From Methylobacterium sp. (GTDB lineage: Bacteria > Pseudomonadota > Alphaproteobacteria > Rhizobiales > Beijerinckiaceae): a stretch of DNA of 15,240 nucleotides. The DNA lies in the NCBI GenBank assembly GCA_020252865.1, contig JADCCH010000323.1, forward strand, positions 1 through 15,240. Reading direction: 5' to 3'. Both the position numbers and the translations under genes were made by a program. Of the stretch, positions 7,051 to 13,845 are shown piece by piece (position 1 is the first letter of the stretch; the number at the start of each line of letters is the position of its first letter). Under the pieces are notes generated by a model. The model worked only from the letters and a program-made list of their open reading frames with translations, did no database searches and was not told the origin of the DNA.

Positions 7051-7358
7051 TCAGAAGCGGGTTGTCAGGTCGATCAGCCAATCGGGCATGGCGCGCACCA
7101 GGGCGGCTTCGATCGTCCTGTCGAGGCCGGATAGGATCAGCGCTCCCGCGATCCGGATCGCCTTGATCGAAAGCCCGATGGCCGGACCAACCAAGGCCTC
7201 CAATGTGCCGGGCTTCGTGAAGGCGGGACTCATCCCGCCCATCAGCGCGAGCGGGCCTCGCGCCGGGCGGTCGCCGGGCAGGAATGGCACCTTGGGCAGA
7301 ATGCAGGGTTCAGCGTGGTGAGCGAACCGGCGATGAAAGCCAGGACCGGAACCGACAT
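7051..7358 (-). pseudogene. CcdA-family cytochrome c biogenesis protein remnant (frameshift and internal deletion)
   Basis: Starting at ATG 7358, behind a strong GGGAGGGG ribosome site, the frame gives MSVPVLAFIAGSLTTLNP, the first membrane segment of CcdA/DsbD-type thiol-disulfide transporters. It then shifts and stops at 7242-7244 after 38 codons. If one base is restored at about 7305/7306, the other frame continues the expected N-P-C motif: CILPKVPFLPG, then GPLALMGGM, AIRIAGALILSG and the tail MPDWLIDLTTRF to the stop at 7051. The joined protein would be only about 102 residues and two hydrophobic parts, against roughly 240 residues and six segments in intact relatives. The middle is therefore missing, and a sequencing error alone would not explain it. 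The gene lies 94 bases downstream of the ferredoxin. Family assignment rests on remembered motif patterns and not on a search. Confidence 0.62.
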
Positions 7359-7451
7359 GAACCCCTCCCCCGCCTCCGTTCGCGCTCCCTGCCCTCGGAA
7401 GAGAAGCGTCGCGGGCCATTCACGGGGTGGCGAGAAGCCGCTTGTCGGTTG

Positions 7452-7772
7452 TCAGGCCTGCCGCGCCGGCGTGGTCACGGTCAGGCCGTCCATCGCTGCG
7501 GTAATCTTGATCTGGCAGGAGAGACGCGAATTCGGCCGCACATCGAAGGCAAAATCGAGCATGTCCTCTTCCATCGGCGCAGGCTGGCCGACGGTCACGA
7601 GCCACTCATCGCCCACATAGACATGGCAGGTCGCGCAGGCGCAGGCCCCGCCGCATTCCGCCTCGATGCCAGGAACGGCATTGCGGATGGCGGTTTCCAT
7701 CACGGTGGAGCCGGTCTCGCCATCCACGGTGCGAGCGGTTCCGTTATGTTCGATGAAGGTGATTCGGGGCAT
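7452..7772 (-). CDS. 2Fe-2S ferredoxin, adrenodoxin/FdVI type
   Basis: A 106-residue soluble electron carrier. The cluster ligands are C40, C46, C49 and C86 in the pattern C-x5-C-x2-C-x36-C, within CGGACACATCHVYV and LSCQIKI; C44 is an extra, non-ligand cysteine. Length and sequence closely resemble Rhodobacter capsulatus FdVI, which begins with a similar IFIEHNGT stretch, and the ISC-type ferredoxins used in Fe-S assembly or P450 electron supply. The start at 7772 (MPRITFIEHNG) matches the family N-terminus; upstream in-frame ATGs would add unrelated basic sequence. A GAGAG element precedes it. No isc, suf or P450 gene is visible nearby, so the partner is unknown. The 107-base gap to hpt upstream shows no clear terminator. 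Confidence 0.93.
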   Translation of the reverse strand: MPRITFIEHNGTARTVDGETGSTVMETAIRNAVPGIEAECGGACACATCHVYVGDEWLVTVGQPAPMEEDMLDFAFDVRPNSRLSCQIKITAAMDGLTVTTPARQA

Positions 7773-7879
7773 GGACGAAATCTCTCTCGGCGCGCGCTCT
7801 CGGCAAGGCTCAGCCGTGGGCCGGGAACTAACGCTTTCCGCAGCGTTTGGCGAGGGGGCGCGAGCAATCCGCAACGGCC

Positions 7880-8251
7880 TCAATGTCGGATGAAGTCCTC
7901 GATCGCCGCCAGCGCCGTCTCGATCCGGCCGGCGAGATTAGCGAGGGCCTCCTGCCATTGCGCGGCCTTGTCGGCGCTCGCGCGTTCACAGGCTTCGGCG
8001 GCTTCCGCCACCTTCCAGGCGCCTACGGCACGGGCAGAACCCTTGAGGGTATGAGCGAGATCATGGCGCATCTTTTCGTCGCCGATCTCGTGAAGTTGTG
8101 CAATAATTGCTTTCGTCTGCACCTTGAACAGGCTCAGGACCTCGCGCTCCAGGGCGCGATCGCCGAGGGTCTGGCGGGCGAGATGAACAAGATCGACGGG
8201 TCGCTCGAAGGAAGGCGCGGTTACATCGGCCGCGAGGGCGAAAGCGGACAT
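7880..8251 (-). CDS. Single-domain histidine phosphotransfer (Hpt) protein
   Basis: A 123-residue all-helical protein whose only recognisable module is an Hpt domain (about 25-115). The phospho-accepting histidine is H67 in the motif D-L-A-H-T-L-K-G-S-A, followed by the usual A-R-A-V-G-A-W. Such proteins relay phosphate between hybrid histidine kinases and response regulators. The start at 8251 (MSAFALAADVTAPSF) has AAGGAG about ten bases upstream; longer frames code for unconvincing sequence. There is no kinase or receiver gene in the window, so its partners are unknown. It is divergent from the giant membrane protein at 8514 across a 262-base region holding putative cell-cycle sites, and the two may be co-regulated. 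It is not ChpT, which is a dimeric pseudo-kinase of a different fold. Confidence 0.88.
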   Translation of the reverse strand: MSAFALAADVTAPSFERPVDLVHLARQTLGDRALEREVLSLFKVQTKAIIAQLHEIGDEKMRHDLAHTLKGSARAVGAWKVAEAAEACERASADKAAQWQEALANLAGRIETALAAIEDFIRH

Positions 8252-8354
8252 GGGACACGGGCTCCTTGCCGTCCGGGAAGGGGTCGAGCTTGCAGCCCAT
8301 TCCGTAAACGGGAAGGTAAGGAGGCGCGAGGACCGCGCCATATGGTTCCGGCTG

Positions 8355-8382
8355 CGTTAACGACGATTCCACATCGTTAACG
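8355..8382. promoter_or_regulatory. Two CGTTAACG palindromes bracketing a GANTC site
   Basis: Identical 8-base palindromes CGTTAACG lie at 8355-8362 and 8375-8382, exactly 20 bases apart centre to centre (about two helical turns). A GATTC (8365-8369), a GANTC site for the CcrM methylase, sits near the midpoint. The element is in the divergent region between hpt and the GPR-like gene, 131 bases before the latter's ATG. GANTC sites in promoters are known to be read by GcrA in alphaproteobacteria, and TTAAC is the half-site of CtrA. Which protein binds here is inferred. Confidence 0.45.
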
Positions 8383-8412
8383 TTGCCTGTTTCCCTTGCC
8401 GTCCACGATCCG

Positions 8413-8427
8413 TAAAATAAAGGTTAA
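8413..8427 (-). promoter_or_regulatory. CtrA-like box in the hpt/GPR divergent region
   Basis: Minus-strand TTAA-CCTTTAT-TTTA matches the CtrA consensus TTAA-N7-TTAA at 7 of 8 defined bases. The first half also extends as TTAACC, as in many CtrA sites. It lies 86 bases upstream of the GPR-like gene start and overlaps a TAAAAT (8413-8418) that could be its -10, with only a poor -35 (TTTCCC) 17 bases before. If both are real, CtrA would act at the promoter itself. Low information content makes chance matches in A/T-rich spots possible. Confidence 0.4.
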
Positions 8428-8513
8428 ACTTCGGTCGGAGAACCGAGGCTTTCCCCTGGCGGATCAGGCGGAGAGTTGCGGTTCCGATGTGTTGCGAACA
8501 AGGTGGGACGCTG

Positions 8514-11500
8514 ATGGCCACGCAGAAGAAAAACCCCGACGCTTCCGATGCAGCCCTTTCGGCAATCCAGGAAGCCTTGGGTCTCGGCGGCGACGATGCA
8601 ACCGGAAAGCCCGAAACCCCGACCGCGCCGACGGAGCAATCCGGCGAGGCTCTGCCGCGCCTGCCGCGCGTCGAGGATATCGAGTTCCTCGCCTCGGACC
8701 CGGTCGGGGCGACCCTGCCGGGGGCGCGCCTTGATATCAAGCCGCCCCAGCGCAGGGTGAAGCCGCCAGAGACGAAAACGCCGGAATCCCGCATGGAACA
8801 ACCGGCGAGCCCGGCCCTTGAGGCGGCGGCTACGCCAAGCGCACTGGAACTGCTTCGCAACCCGACGATCATGCCGGCGAATGATGATCGCCGCGCCTCG
8901 GTTCAGGAACTGCTTGATCCGCTGCGGCAATCCAGCCCGCGCACGCCCTATGGGCTGGCGGCGGCCTTTTCCGGCCTCTGGATCATCACGGCCTGGCTGC
9001 TGCTCTCGAAGCGCGATGGTTTTTTCTATGCGGCCGATGGTGCCTTGCGCCCCGGTATTGAATTGCCGCTGGTGATTGCAGGGATCGGCGTCATCCTGCC
9101 CATCCTGTTCGTCTTCGCGCTGGCGGCCCTGCATCGCCGCTCGCACGACCTGCGCAACTCCGCTCGCGTGATGGCGGAAGTCGCCGCGCGCCTCGCCGAG
9201 CCGGAATCGGTTGGCGCCGATGCGGTCTTCACCCTGGGCCAGGCGGTACGCCGAGAGGTTGCCTCGATCGGCGATGGCGTGGAACGCGCCCTTTCCCGCG
9301 CGACGGAACTCGAAAGCATCGTGCATGGCGAGGTGAGCGCGCTCGAACGCTCCTATGCCGACAATGAATACAAGATGCGCCAGCTCGTGGCCGAACTCGC
9401 CGCGGAGCGCGAAGCGATCATGGCCACGGCCGATCGTATCCGGAACACGATCGAAGCCGCGCATCAAGGCTTCTCGGCCGATATCGGCAAGGCCGGCGAC
9501 AGCATCGCCAGGGCCATCGACCAGGCCGGCGAGCGCGTGACCTTCCTGATCGGCGGCAAGCAGGATGAACTCGTCACTTCGCTGGATCGCTCCGCGCTGC
9601 ATGCGGGCGAGGTCATCCGCGCGCGGACGGGCGAATTGTCGGAACAGCTTTCCGGTGCCGCCGCCGACACGAACAGCGCACTTGAAGCCACGGCGTCATC
9701 CGTCATCACCCAGCTCAACGCCGCGCGCGCCGCGCTGCTCGACGAGATCCAGCAGGTTACGAATGGCGCGACGGGCGGGCTCGACGAAGCGAGCCGGCTC
9801 CTGGTCTCGAGACTTTCCGAGCAGGCCGATCTCATCCAGCGCGAGATCATGGGCACCAGCCAGCGCGCGGCGGAGGCCATGCGCCTTTCGGGCGACGCGC
9901 TCACGACCGAGTGGGAAAGCGTCACGGGTGCGGCCTCGCGCCAGCTGGCGGAAATGAGTCAGAATGCGGCGCAATCCATCCGTGAAACAAGCAGCAGCCT
10001 GACAGGCGAATGGGAGAATATCACGCGGTCGGCGGCCGATCGCCTCGACGAAGTCAGCGAGAGTTCGGCCCGCCTCATCCGCGACACGGGCGCGACGCTG
10101 AAAAGCGAGATCACCGAGACGGCCGAGGTGGTGAACGCCGCCTTCCAGACCAACAGCCGCGACATCATCGAGACGATCGGCAGCCGCGCGATCGAGATCA
10201 ACGAGACGATGCGCTCGGCAAGCCAGGATTTCATCACCTCGATGGAAAGCCGCGGCATCGACACCGCCAATCTCATCGAAGAGAAGGGCACCAGAGTGGT
10301 CGAGGCGCTCACGGTCCGTTCGGACGAACTGGCCGATCGCATGATCGGCACGGCAAGCCGAATCGAGGAGACCCTTGGCACCACCTCGCGCGCCGTGACC
10401 GGCGTCCTCGAGGACGCCTCGCTTCGCATCGAAGGCTCGATGAGCCAGGGTGCCCGCGACATGGAGGCCCTGCTCACCAACAATGCCCAGCGCCTCGCCG
10501 ACACTTTTGGCACCAATGGGCTGCAGATCGAGACCACCCTGCAACGTTCCATCACGCGCATCGAGGAAACGCTGGTTCAGAATGCCCGCGCCTTCGAGAG
10601 CGCCCTGGAAGGCACGCGCGGCGGGCTTGAAGCCACGCTCGTCGACCAGGGTTCCGCGCTGGTCGAGCTGATCACGAACCGCGTTGGCCAGGCCAACGAG
10701 GCCTTCGCGATCGCCGGTGAAAGCCTCGGCGCGCTCATCACCGAGCGCACCCGCGAGGCGTCCTCGGGCCTCAAGACCGAGATCGACGATCTGGGTCTTG
10801 CCCTCGCCCGTCAGGCGACGGAAGCAACGGAGCGCCTCGCGAGCACCGGCCGCGACGTGCTTCAGGCCATGAACCAGCACGGCCAGAACGTGAACGAGGC
10901 ACTCGCTGCCAATGCCTCGCGTCTCGCGGAAACGGTCACCGCGCGCACCGCCGGCCTTGGCGAAAGCCTTGAGGAATTCGGGAAGACCTTCATCTCGAAG
11001 GCCGACACGCTGGAGCATACCATCGTGGCCCAGAGCGACGCGCTGGGCACCCGCATCGCGGAACGGACGCAGCAGGTGACGGCAAACATCGAAGCCCTGC
11101 TCTCGCGCGTCGAAAGCGGCGTGGACGAGCGGGCCAAGACGCTGAGCGACATGGTGGCGCTGCGAACGCTGGAATTCGCCCGCGCCGTGCAGGAGACGGG
11201 CGGATCGCTGCTCGGCAATATCGAGCAGAATGTGCAGGTGTTCGGAGAGCGCATCGTCGCTCCGCTGGGCCGGCAGATCGCGGCGCTCGATCAGAAGGCC
11301 CAGGCCGCGAGCGAGATTCTTGGTCGTCGCACGCAGGAAGCCGGTGAGATCCTCGACCAGAAGACGCAGGCTGCAACGGAAGCCATCGTCAGCCGCCTCG
11401 ACCAGAGCGCCGGTGCCATCCTGCTGCGTGCAGGCGAGGTGGAACGCAGCCTCACCTCGCTCTCGCGCGAAGTGGGCAGCGAACTGATGGGCCGCGCCGA

Positions 11501-13133
11501 GCAGATCTCCAACCTGATTGACGAGAAAGGCGGCCACTTCGTCTCGAGCTTCGAGCAGCATGGCCTCGCCATGGTGCGCGGCCTCGAGACAGCATCGAGC
11601 GGAATTGCGGAACGCGTCACCGCCTCGCTCGCGGAGCTCAACGCGGCGATTGAAAGCGGTTCGGCGAAGTCGCTGCACAATCTGGTGGATGCCAATGACA
11701 AGCTGCGCGGCGAAGTGGCAGGCCTGCTCGACAAGCTGGGCGAGGCCAATCGCGTGCTCAACACCATTGTCGGCTCCACCGCGAAGGGGCTCTCCGAGGT
11801 TGAAGGCCGCCTGGGCGAGCGCGTGCGCGGATTGGAAGCTACCCTGGCGGCCATCCTCTCGGCGGCCAACCAGGGCTCGGATGCCCTTGCGGCCCGGGTC
11901 GAGGCGATCCGCTCGGCCTCCGGCGACCTGCTCTCGACCAGCCAGAGCGCGGTCGCGGCGCTCGATGATCGGACAAGCGCGATGCGGTCGCTGTCGGGCG
12001 AATTGTCCTCGAGCCAATCGAGCCTTGCCAGCCTGCTCGGCGAACGCCAGCAGGCGCTGGAGAGCATTGTCGGCACCCTCAATTCACGGATCGAGGACGT
12101 GGATTCGATGCTCCGCTCCTTCACGAGCCTCGTGGAAGACCAGCTCACCACCGCCGAATTGCGGGCGCGCGAGGCATCCAGCCTCGTGCACCAGAGCGCC
12201 GAGACGGCGGCGCAGGCCATCGGCTCGCAATATGAACGCATCCGGCTCGAAACCGGCAAGGAACGCGAGCGTACCGCCGCGGCGCTGCGCCAGGCCTACG
12301 ACCAGGCCAATACTGAAATGACCGCGCTGCTGCAAAACAGCGTGCAGGGCTTCCTGGCAACGGCCGGCGACCTGCGCCAGGCCACGCGCGACATCCTCGC
12401 GGATCTCGAGGCCACGCGCGCGGCACTGGCGACGGGCGGCCTCGAAATCCCCCGCGAGGCGCGCGAGGCGAGCCAGAACCTGAAGCGCGTGGTGGGAGAC
12501 CAGTTGCGTGCCCTCTCGGAACTCAACGACATCGTCTCCCGCTCCGCCCCCGCACTGGATGTGTGCGAGCCGCGTCGCATGGAACCGGAGCCGCCGCGTG
12601 CCCCGGCCCGCCCGACCTTGGATCCCGCGCCGCGCCCGGCAAATCCGCCGGCGCGCGCTCCCTCTCCAGCCCCACCACGGGGGGCATCGGGTGGCGGATC
12701 GTGGCTTTCGGGCCTGCTGGAACGCGCCTCGGATGAGGAGCCCACGCCCCCGTCGCGGGTGGCGCGCCCCACCGAGGCCGGTTCGGCCCGTCGGATCGAA
12801 TCGCTTGACAGCCTGTCGGTCGATATCACCCGGATGATCGATCATGCGGCCGCCATCGAGCTGTGGGATCGCTATCGCCGCGGCGAGCGCAATGTCTTCA
12901 CCCGCAAGCTCTATACGCTCCAGGGGCAGGAGACGTATGACGACATCCGCCGTCGCTACCGCCGCGATGCCGAGTTCAAGCGGACGGTCGATACCTATGT
13001 CGACCAGTTCGAGCGCCTGCTCGCGGAGGTCGCGGGCGACGACCGGGAATCGCTGGTTGCCCGGACCTATCTCACCTCGGATACCGGCAAGGTCTACACC
13101 ATGCTCGCCCATGCCGCGGGCCGCTTCGACTGA
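8514..13133 (+). CDS. Giant membrane-anchored helical-repeat protein, GPR/RgsE (growth pole ring)-like
   Basis: A 1539-residue protein with a disordered, proline-rich cytoplasmic N-terminus (1-140), two membrane segments (about 147-165, LAAAFSGLWIITAWLLL; 184-207, LPLVIAGIGVILPILFVFAL), and about 1100 residues of almost unbroken helix rich in A, E, R, S and T. A proline-rich linker (about 1356-1395) leads to a compact conserved-looking C-terminus (about 1433-1539; ITRMIDHAAAIELWDRYRRG, then YDDIRRRYRRDAEFKR). Helical repeats of 11 and 33 residues are visible (463-528 and 931-952). This architecture matches the apolipoprotein-like growth pole ring protein of Agrobacterium and RgsE of Sinorhizobium, which organise polar growth, though those are longer (about 2,100 residues in Agrobacterium). 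The ATG at 8514 has AAGGTGGG upstream; an ATG at 8487 would add nine residues. Annotation as kinesin-like or chemotaxis-like would be a coiled-coil artefact. Confidence 0.72.
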   Translation: MATQKKNPDASDAALSAIQEALGLGGDDATGKPETPTAPTEQSGEALPRLPRVEDIEFLASDPVGATLPGARLDIKPPQRRVKPPETKTPESRMEQPASPALEAAATPSALELLRNPTIMPANDDRRASVQELLDPLRQSSPRTPYGLAAAFSGLWIITAWLLLSKRDGFFYAADGALRPGIELPLVIAGIGVILPILFVFALAALHRRSHDLRNSARVMAEVAARLAEPESVGADAVFTLGQAVRREVASIGDGVERALSRATELESIVHGEVSALERSYADNEYKMRQLVAELAAEREAIMATADRIRNTIEAAHQGFSADIGKAGDSIARAIDQAGERVTFLIGGKQDELVTSLDRSALHAGEVIRARTGELSEQLSGAAADTNSALEATASSVITQLNAARAALLDEIQQVTNGATGGLDEASRLLVSRLSEQADLIQREIMGTSQRAAEAMRLSGDALTTEWESVTGAASRQLAEMSQNAAQSIRETSSSLTGEWENITRSAADRLDEVSESSARLIRDTGATLKSEITETAEVVNAAFQTNSRDIIETIGSRAIEINETMRSASQDFITSMESRGIDTANLIEEKGTRVVEALTVRSDELADRMIGTASRIEETLGTTSRAVTGVLEDASLRIEGSMSQGARDMEALLTNNAQRLADTFGTNGLQIETTLQRSITRIEETLVQNARAFESALEGTRGGLEATLVDQGSALVELITNRVGQANEAFAIAGESLGALITERTREASSGLKTEIDDLGLALARQATEATERLASTGRDVLQAMNQHGQNVNEALAANASRLAETVTARTAGLGESLEEFGKTFISKADTLEHTIVAQSDALGTRIAERTQQVTANIEALLSRVESGVDERAKTLSDMVALRTLEFARAVQETGGSLLGNIEQNVQVFGERIVAPLGRQIAALDQKAQAASEILGRRTQEAGEILDQKTQAATEAIVSRLDQSAGAILLRAGEVERSLTSLSREVGSELMGRAEQISNLIDEKGGHFVSSFEQHGLAMVRGLETASSGIAERVTASLAELNAAIESGSAKSLHNLVDANDKLRGEVAGLLDKLGEANRVLNTIVGSTAKGLSEVEGRLGERVRGLEATLAAILSAANQGSDALAARVEAIRSASGDLLSTSQSAVAALDDRTSAMRSLSGELSSSQSSLASLLGERQQALESIVGTLNSRIEDVDSMLRSFTSLVEDQLTTAELRAREASSLVHQSAETAAQAIGSQYERIRLETGKERERTAAALRQAYDQANTEMTALLQNSVQGFLATAGDLRQATRDILADLEATRAALATGGLEIPREAREASQNLKRVVGDQLRALSELNDIVSRSAPALDVCEPRRMEPEPPRAPARPTLDPAPRPANPPARAPSPAPPRGASGGGSWLSGLLERASDEEPTPPSRVARPTEAGSARRIESLDSLSVDITRMIDHAAAIELWDRYRRGERNVFTRKLYTLQGQETYDDIRRRYRRDAEFKRTVDTYVDQFERLLAEVAGDDRESLVARTYLTSDTGKVYTMLAHAAGRFD
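9900..10097 (+). repeat. Tandem 33-residue repeat inside the GPR-like protein
   Basis: Two adjacent 33-codon units (residues 463-495 and 496-528) align without gaps. Each begins L-T-x-E-W-E and shares T at 9, A at 12, R/L at 15-16, E at 18, S at 20, I-R at 27-28 and T at 30. Thirty-three residues is three hendecads, the period that keeps a hydrophobic stripe straight on a helix, as in apolipoprotein-like proteins. The following segment, starting LKSEI, is a more diverged continuation. Confidence 0.75.
11304..11369 (+). repeat. Tandem 11-residue (hendecad) repeat inside the GPR-like protein
   Basis: Residues 931-941 (AASEILGRRTQ) and 942-952 (EAGEILDQKTQ) are consecutive 11-residue units matching at six positions, and a third, weaker unit starts AATEAI. 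It is a local, better-preserved example of the 11-residue helical period of the whole rod. Confidence 0.7.
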
Positions 13134-13161
13134 GCGGTCCCGACAAACCCGGGTAAGCGCG

Positions 13162-13186
13162 AAGGCGGCTCACAGGCCGCCTTTTT
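13162..13186 (+). terminator. Intrinsic terminator after the GPR-like gene
   Basis: AAGGCGGC, loop TCACAG, GCCGCCTT form an eight-pair G/C-rich stem followed by further T residues (five T in all, 13182-13186). It lies 29 bases past the stop at 13133 and between two convergent genes. In the other direction the stem is followed by only two T, so it should act mainly on the plus strand. Confidence 0.88.
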
Positions 13187-13197
13187 CGTGCGAGAAT

Positions 13198-13833
13198 TCA
13201 GATGCGCGCGGAGGTCCAGCCCACAATATCGCGCAGCAACTCCTGCATCGCGAGATCAAGCGCGGCGGCCGCAACCGGTCCACTGGCACCATCCGCCGGA
13301 ACCGAGCGCGTGAAGATCTTGCCGGCCAGGATGCGGCCGGTGCTGTCCTGCACGATCCTCACGCTCATCTCGATCACGGCCTCGCCGGTGGCTTCATCGA
13401 TTCCGAAGCGGCGGATTTCCGAATTGAGCTGCGCCACAGGCAACAGACGATCGCCCGGACGGCCGATCGTGGTGAGCCGATTGGCATTCTCGAAGGTCTG
13501 GATCAGGCGCACCTGCACGAGTCTTGGCAGGCGATCCGACCATTGGGCATCGCCAAGGTAGGCGAGCCCGCCGCCGCGCGTCATGACGGTGATGCGGTTG
13601 GTGTCGATCGCCGCGAGCGCGGAAGGCTCGGCCACCACGACCAGCCCCCGGCCCGGACGAGCGTCCAGATTGTCGCGCGGAGCCGCGAGATCAAAGGTCG
13701 GCGGTGGCGCAGAACCCGCACAACCCGCCAGAAACCCGGCCAGCGCCATCGCCATGAGGCGCGACGAGACAGCAGCCTTGCATGCGCGCGCTTGCCGCTT
13801 GACCGTTGCCTTCAACCCGGTGGAATCGCCCAC
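13198..13833 (-). CDS. ABC-type transport auxiliary lipoprotein (PqiC/LptE-like, Mla-associated)
   Basis: A 211-residue lipoprotein of the ABC transport auxiliary family (PF03886 type), which accompanies MCE lipid transporters and is expected to be anchored in a membrane facing the periplasm. The N-terminus has a basic region (K8, K12, R13, R16, K19, R25), a hydrophobic core (MAMALAGF) and a lipobox L-A-G-C with the acylated cysteine at C38. The mature part begins AGSAPPPTFDL, typical of the family's proline-rich start before the F-D-L strand. The GTG start at 13833 is supported by GAGAGGG four bases upstream; the next ATG would leave no charged signal region. It lies 12 bases after the MCE gene and is the last gene of the operon. 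A family-level call is secure; the exact partner role is by context. Confidence 0.85.
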   Translation of the reverse strand: MGDSTGLKATVKRQARACKAAVSSRLMAMALAGFLAGCAGSAPPPTFDLAAPRDNLDARPGRGLVVVAEPSALAAIDTNRITVMTRGGGLAYLGDAQWSDRLPRLVQVRLIQTFENANRLTTIGRPGDRLLPVAQLNSEIRRFGIDEATGEAVIEMSVRIVQDSTGRILAGKIFTRSVPADGASGPVAAAALDLAMQELLRDIVGWTSARI

Positions 13834-13845
13834 GCGCCCTCTCTC

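Noticed and set aside
9696..12017. Long open frame (773 codons) on the minus strand opposite the GPR-like gene
   Set aside because: It mirrors the codon bias of the plus-strand gene and has a low-complexity, arginine/glycine-rich translation with no recognisable domain. It is a shadow of G/C-ending codons.
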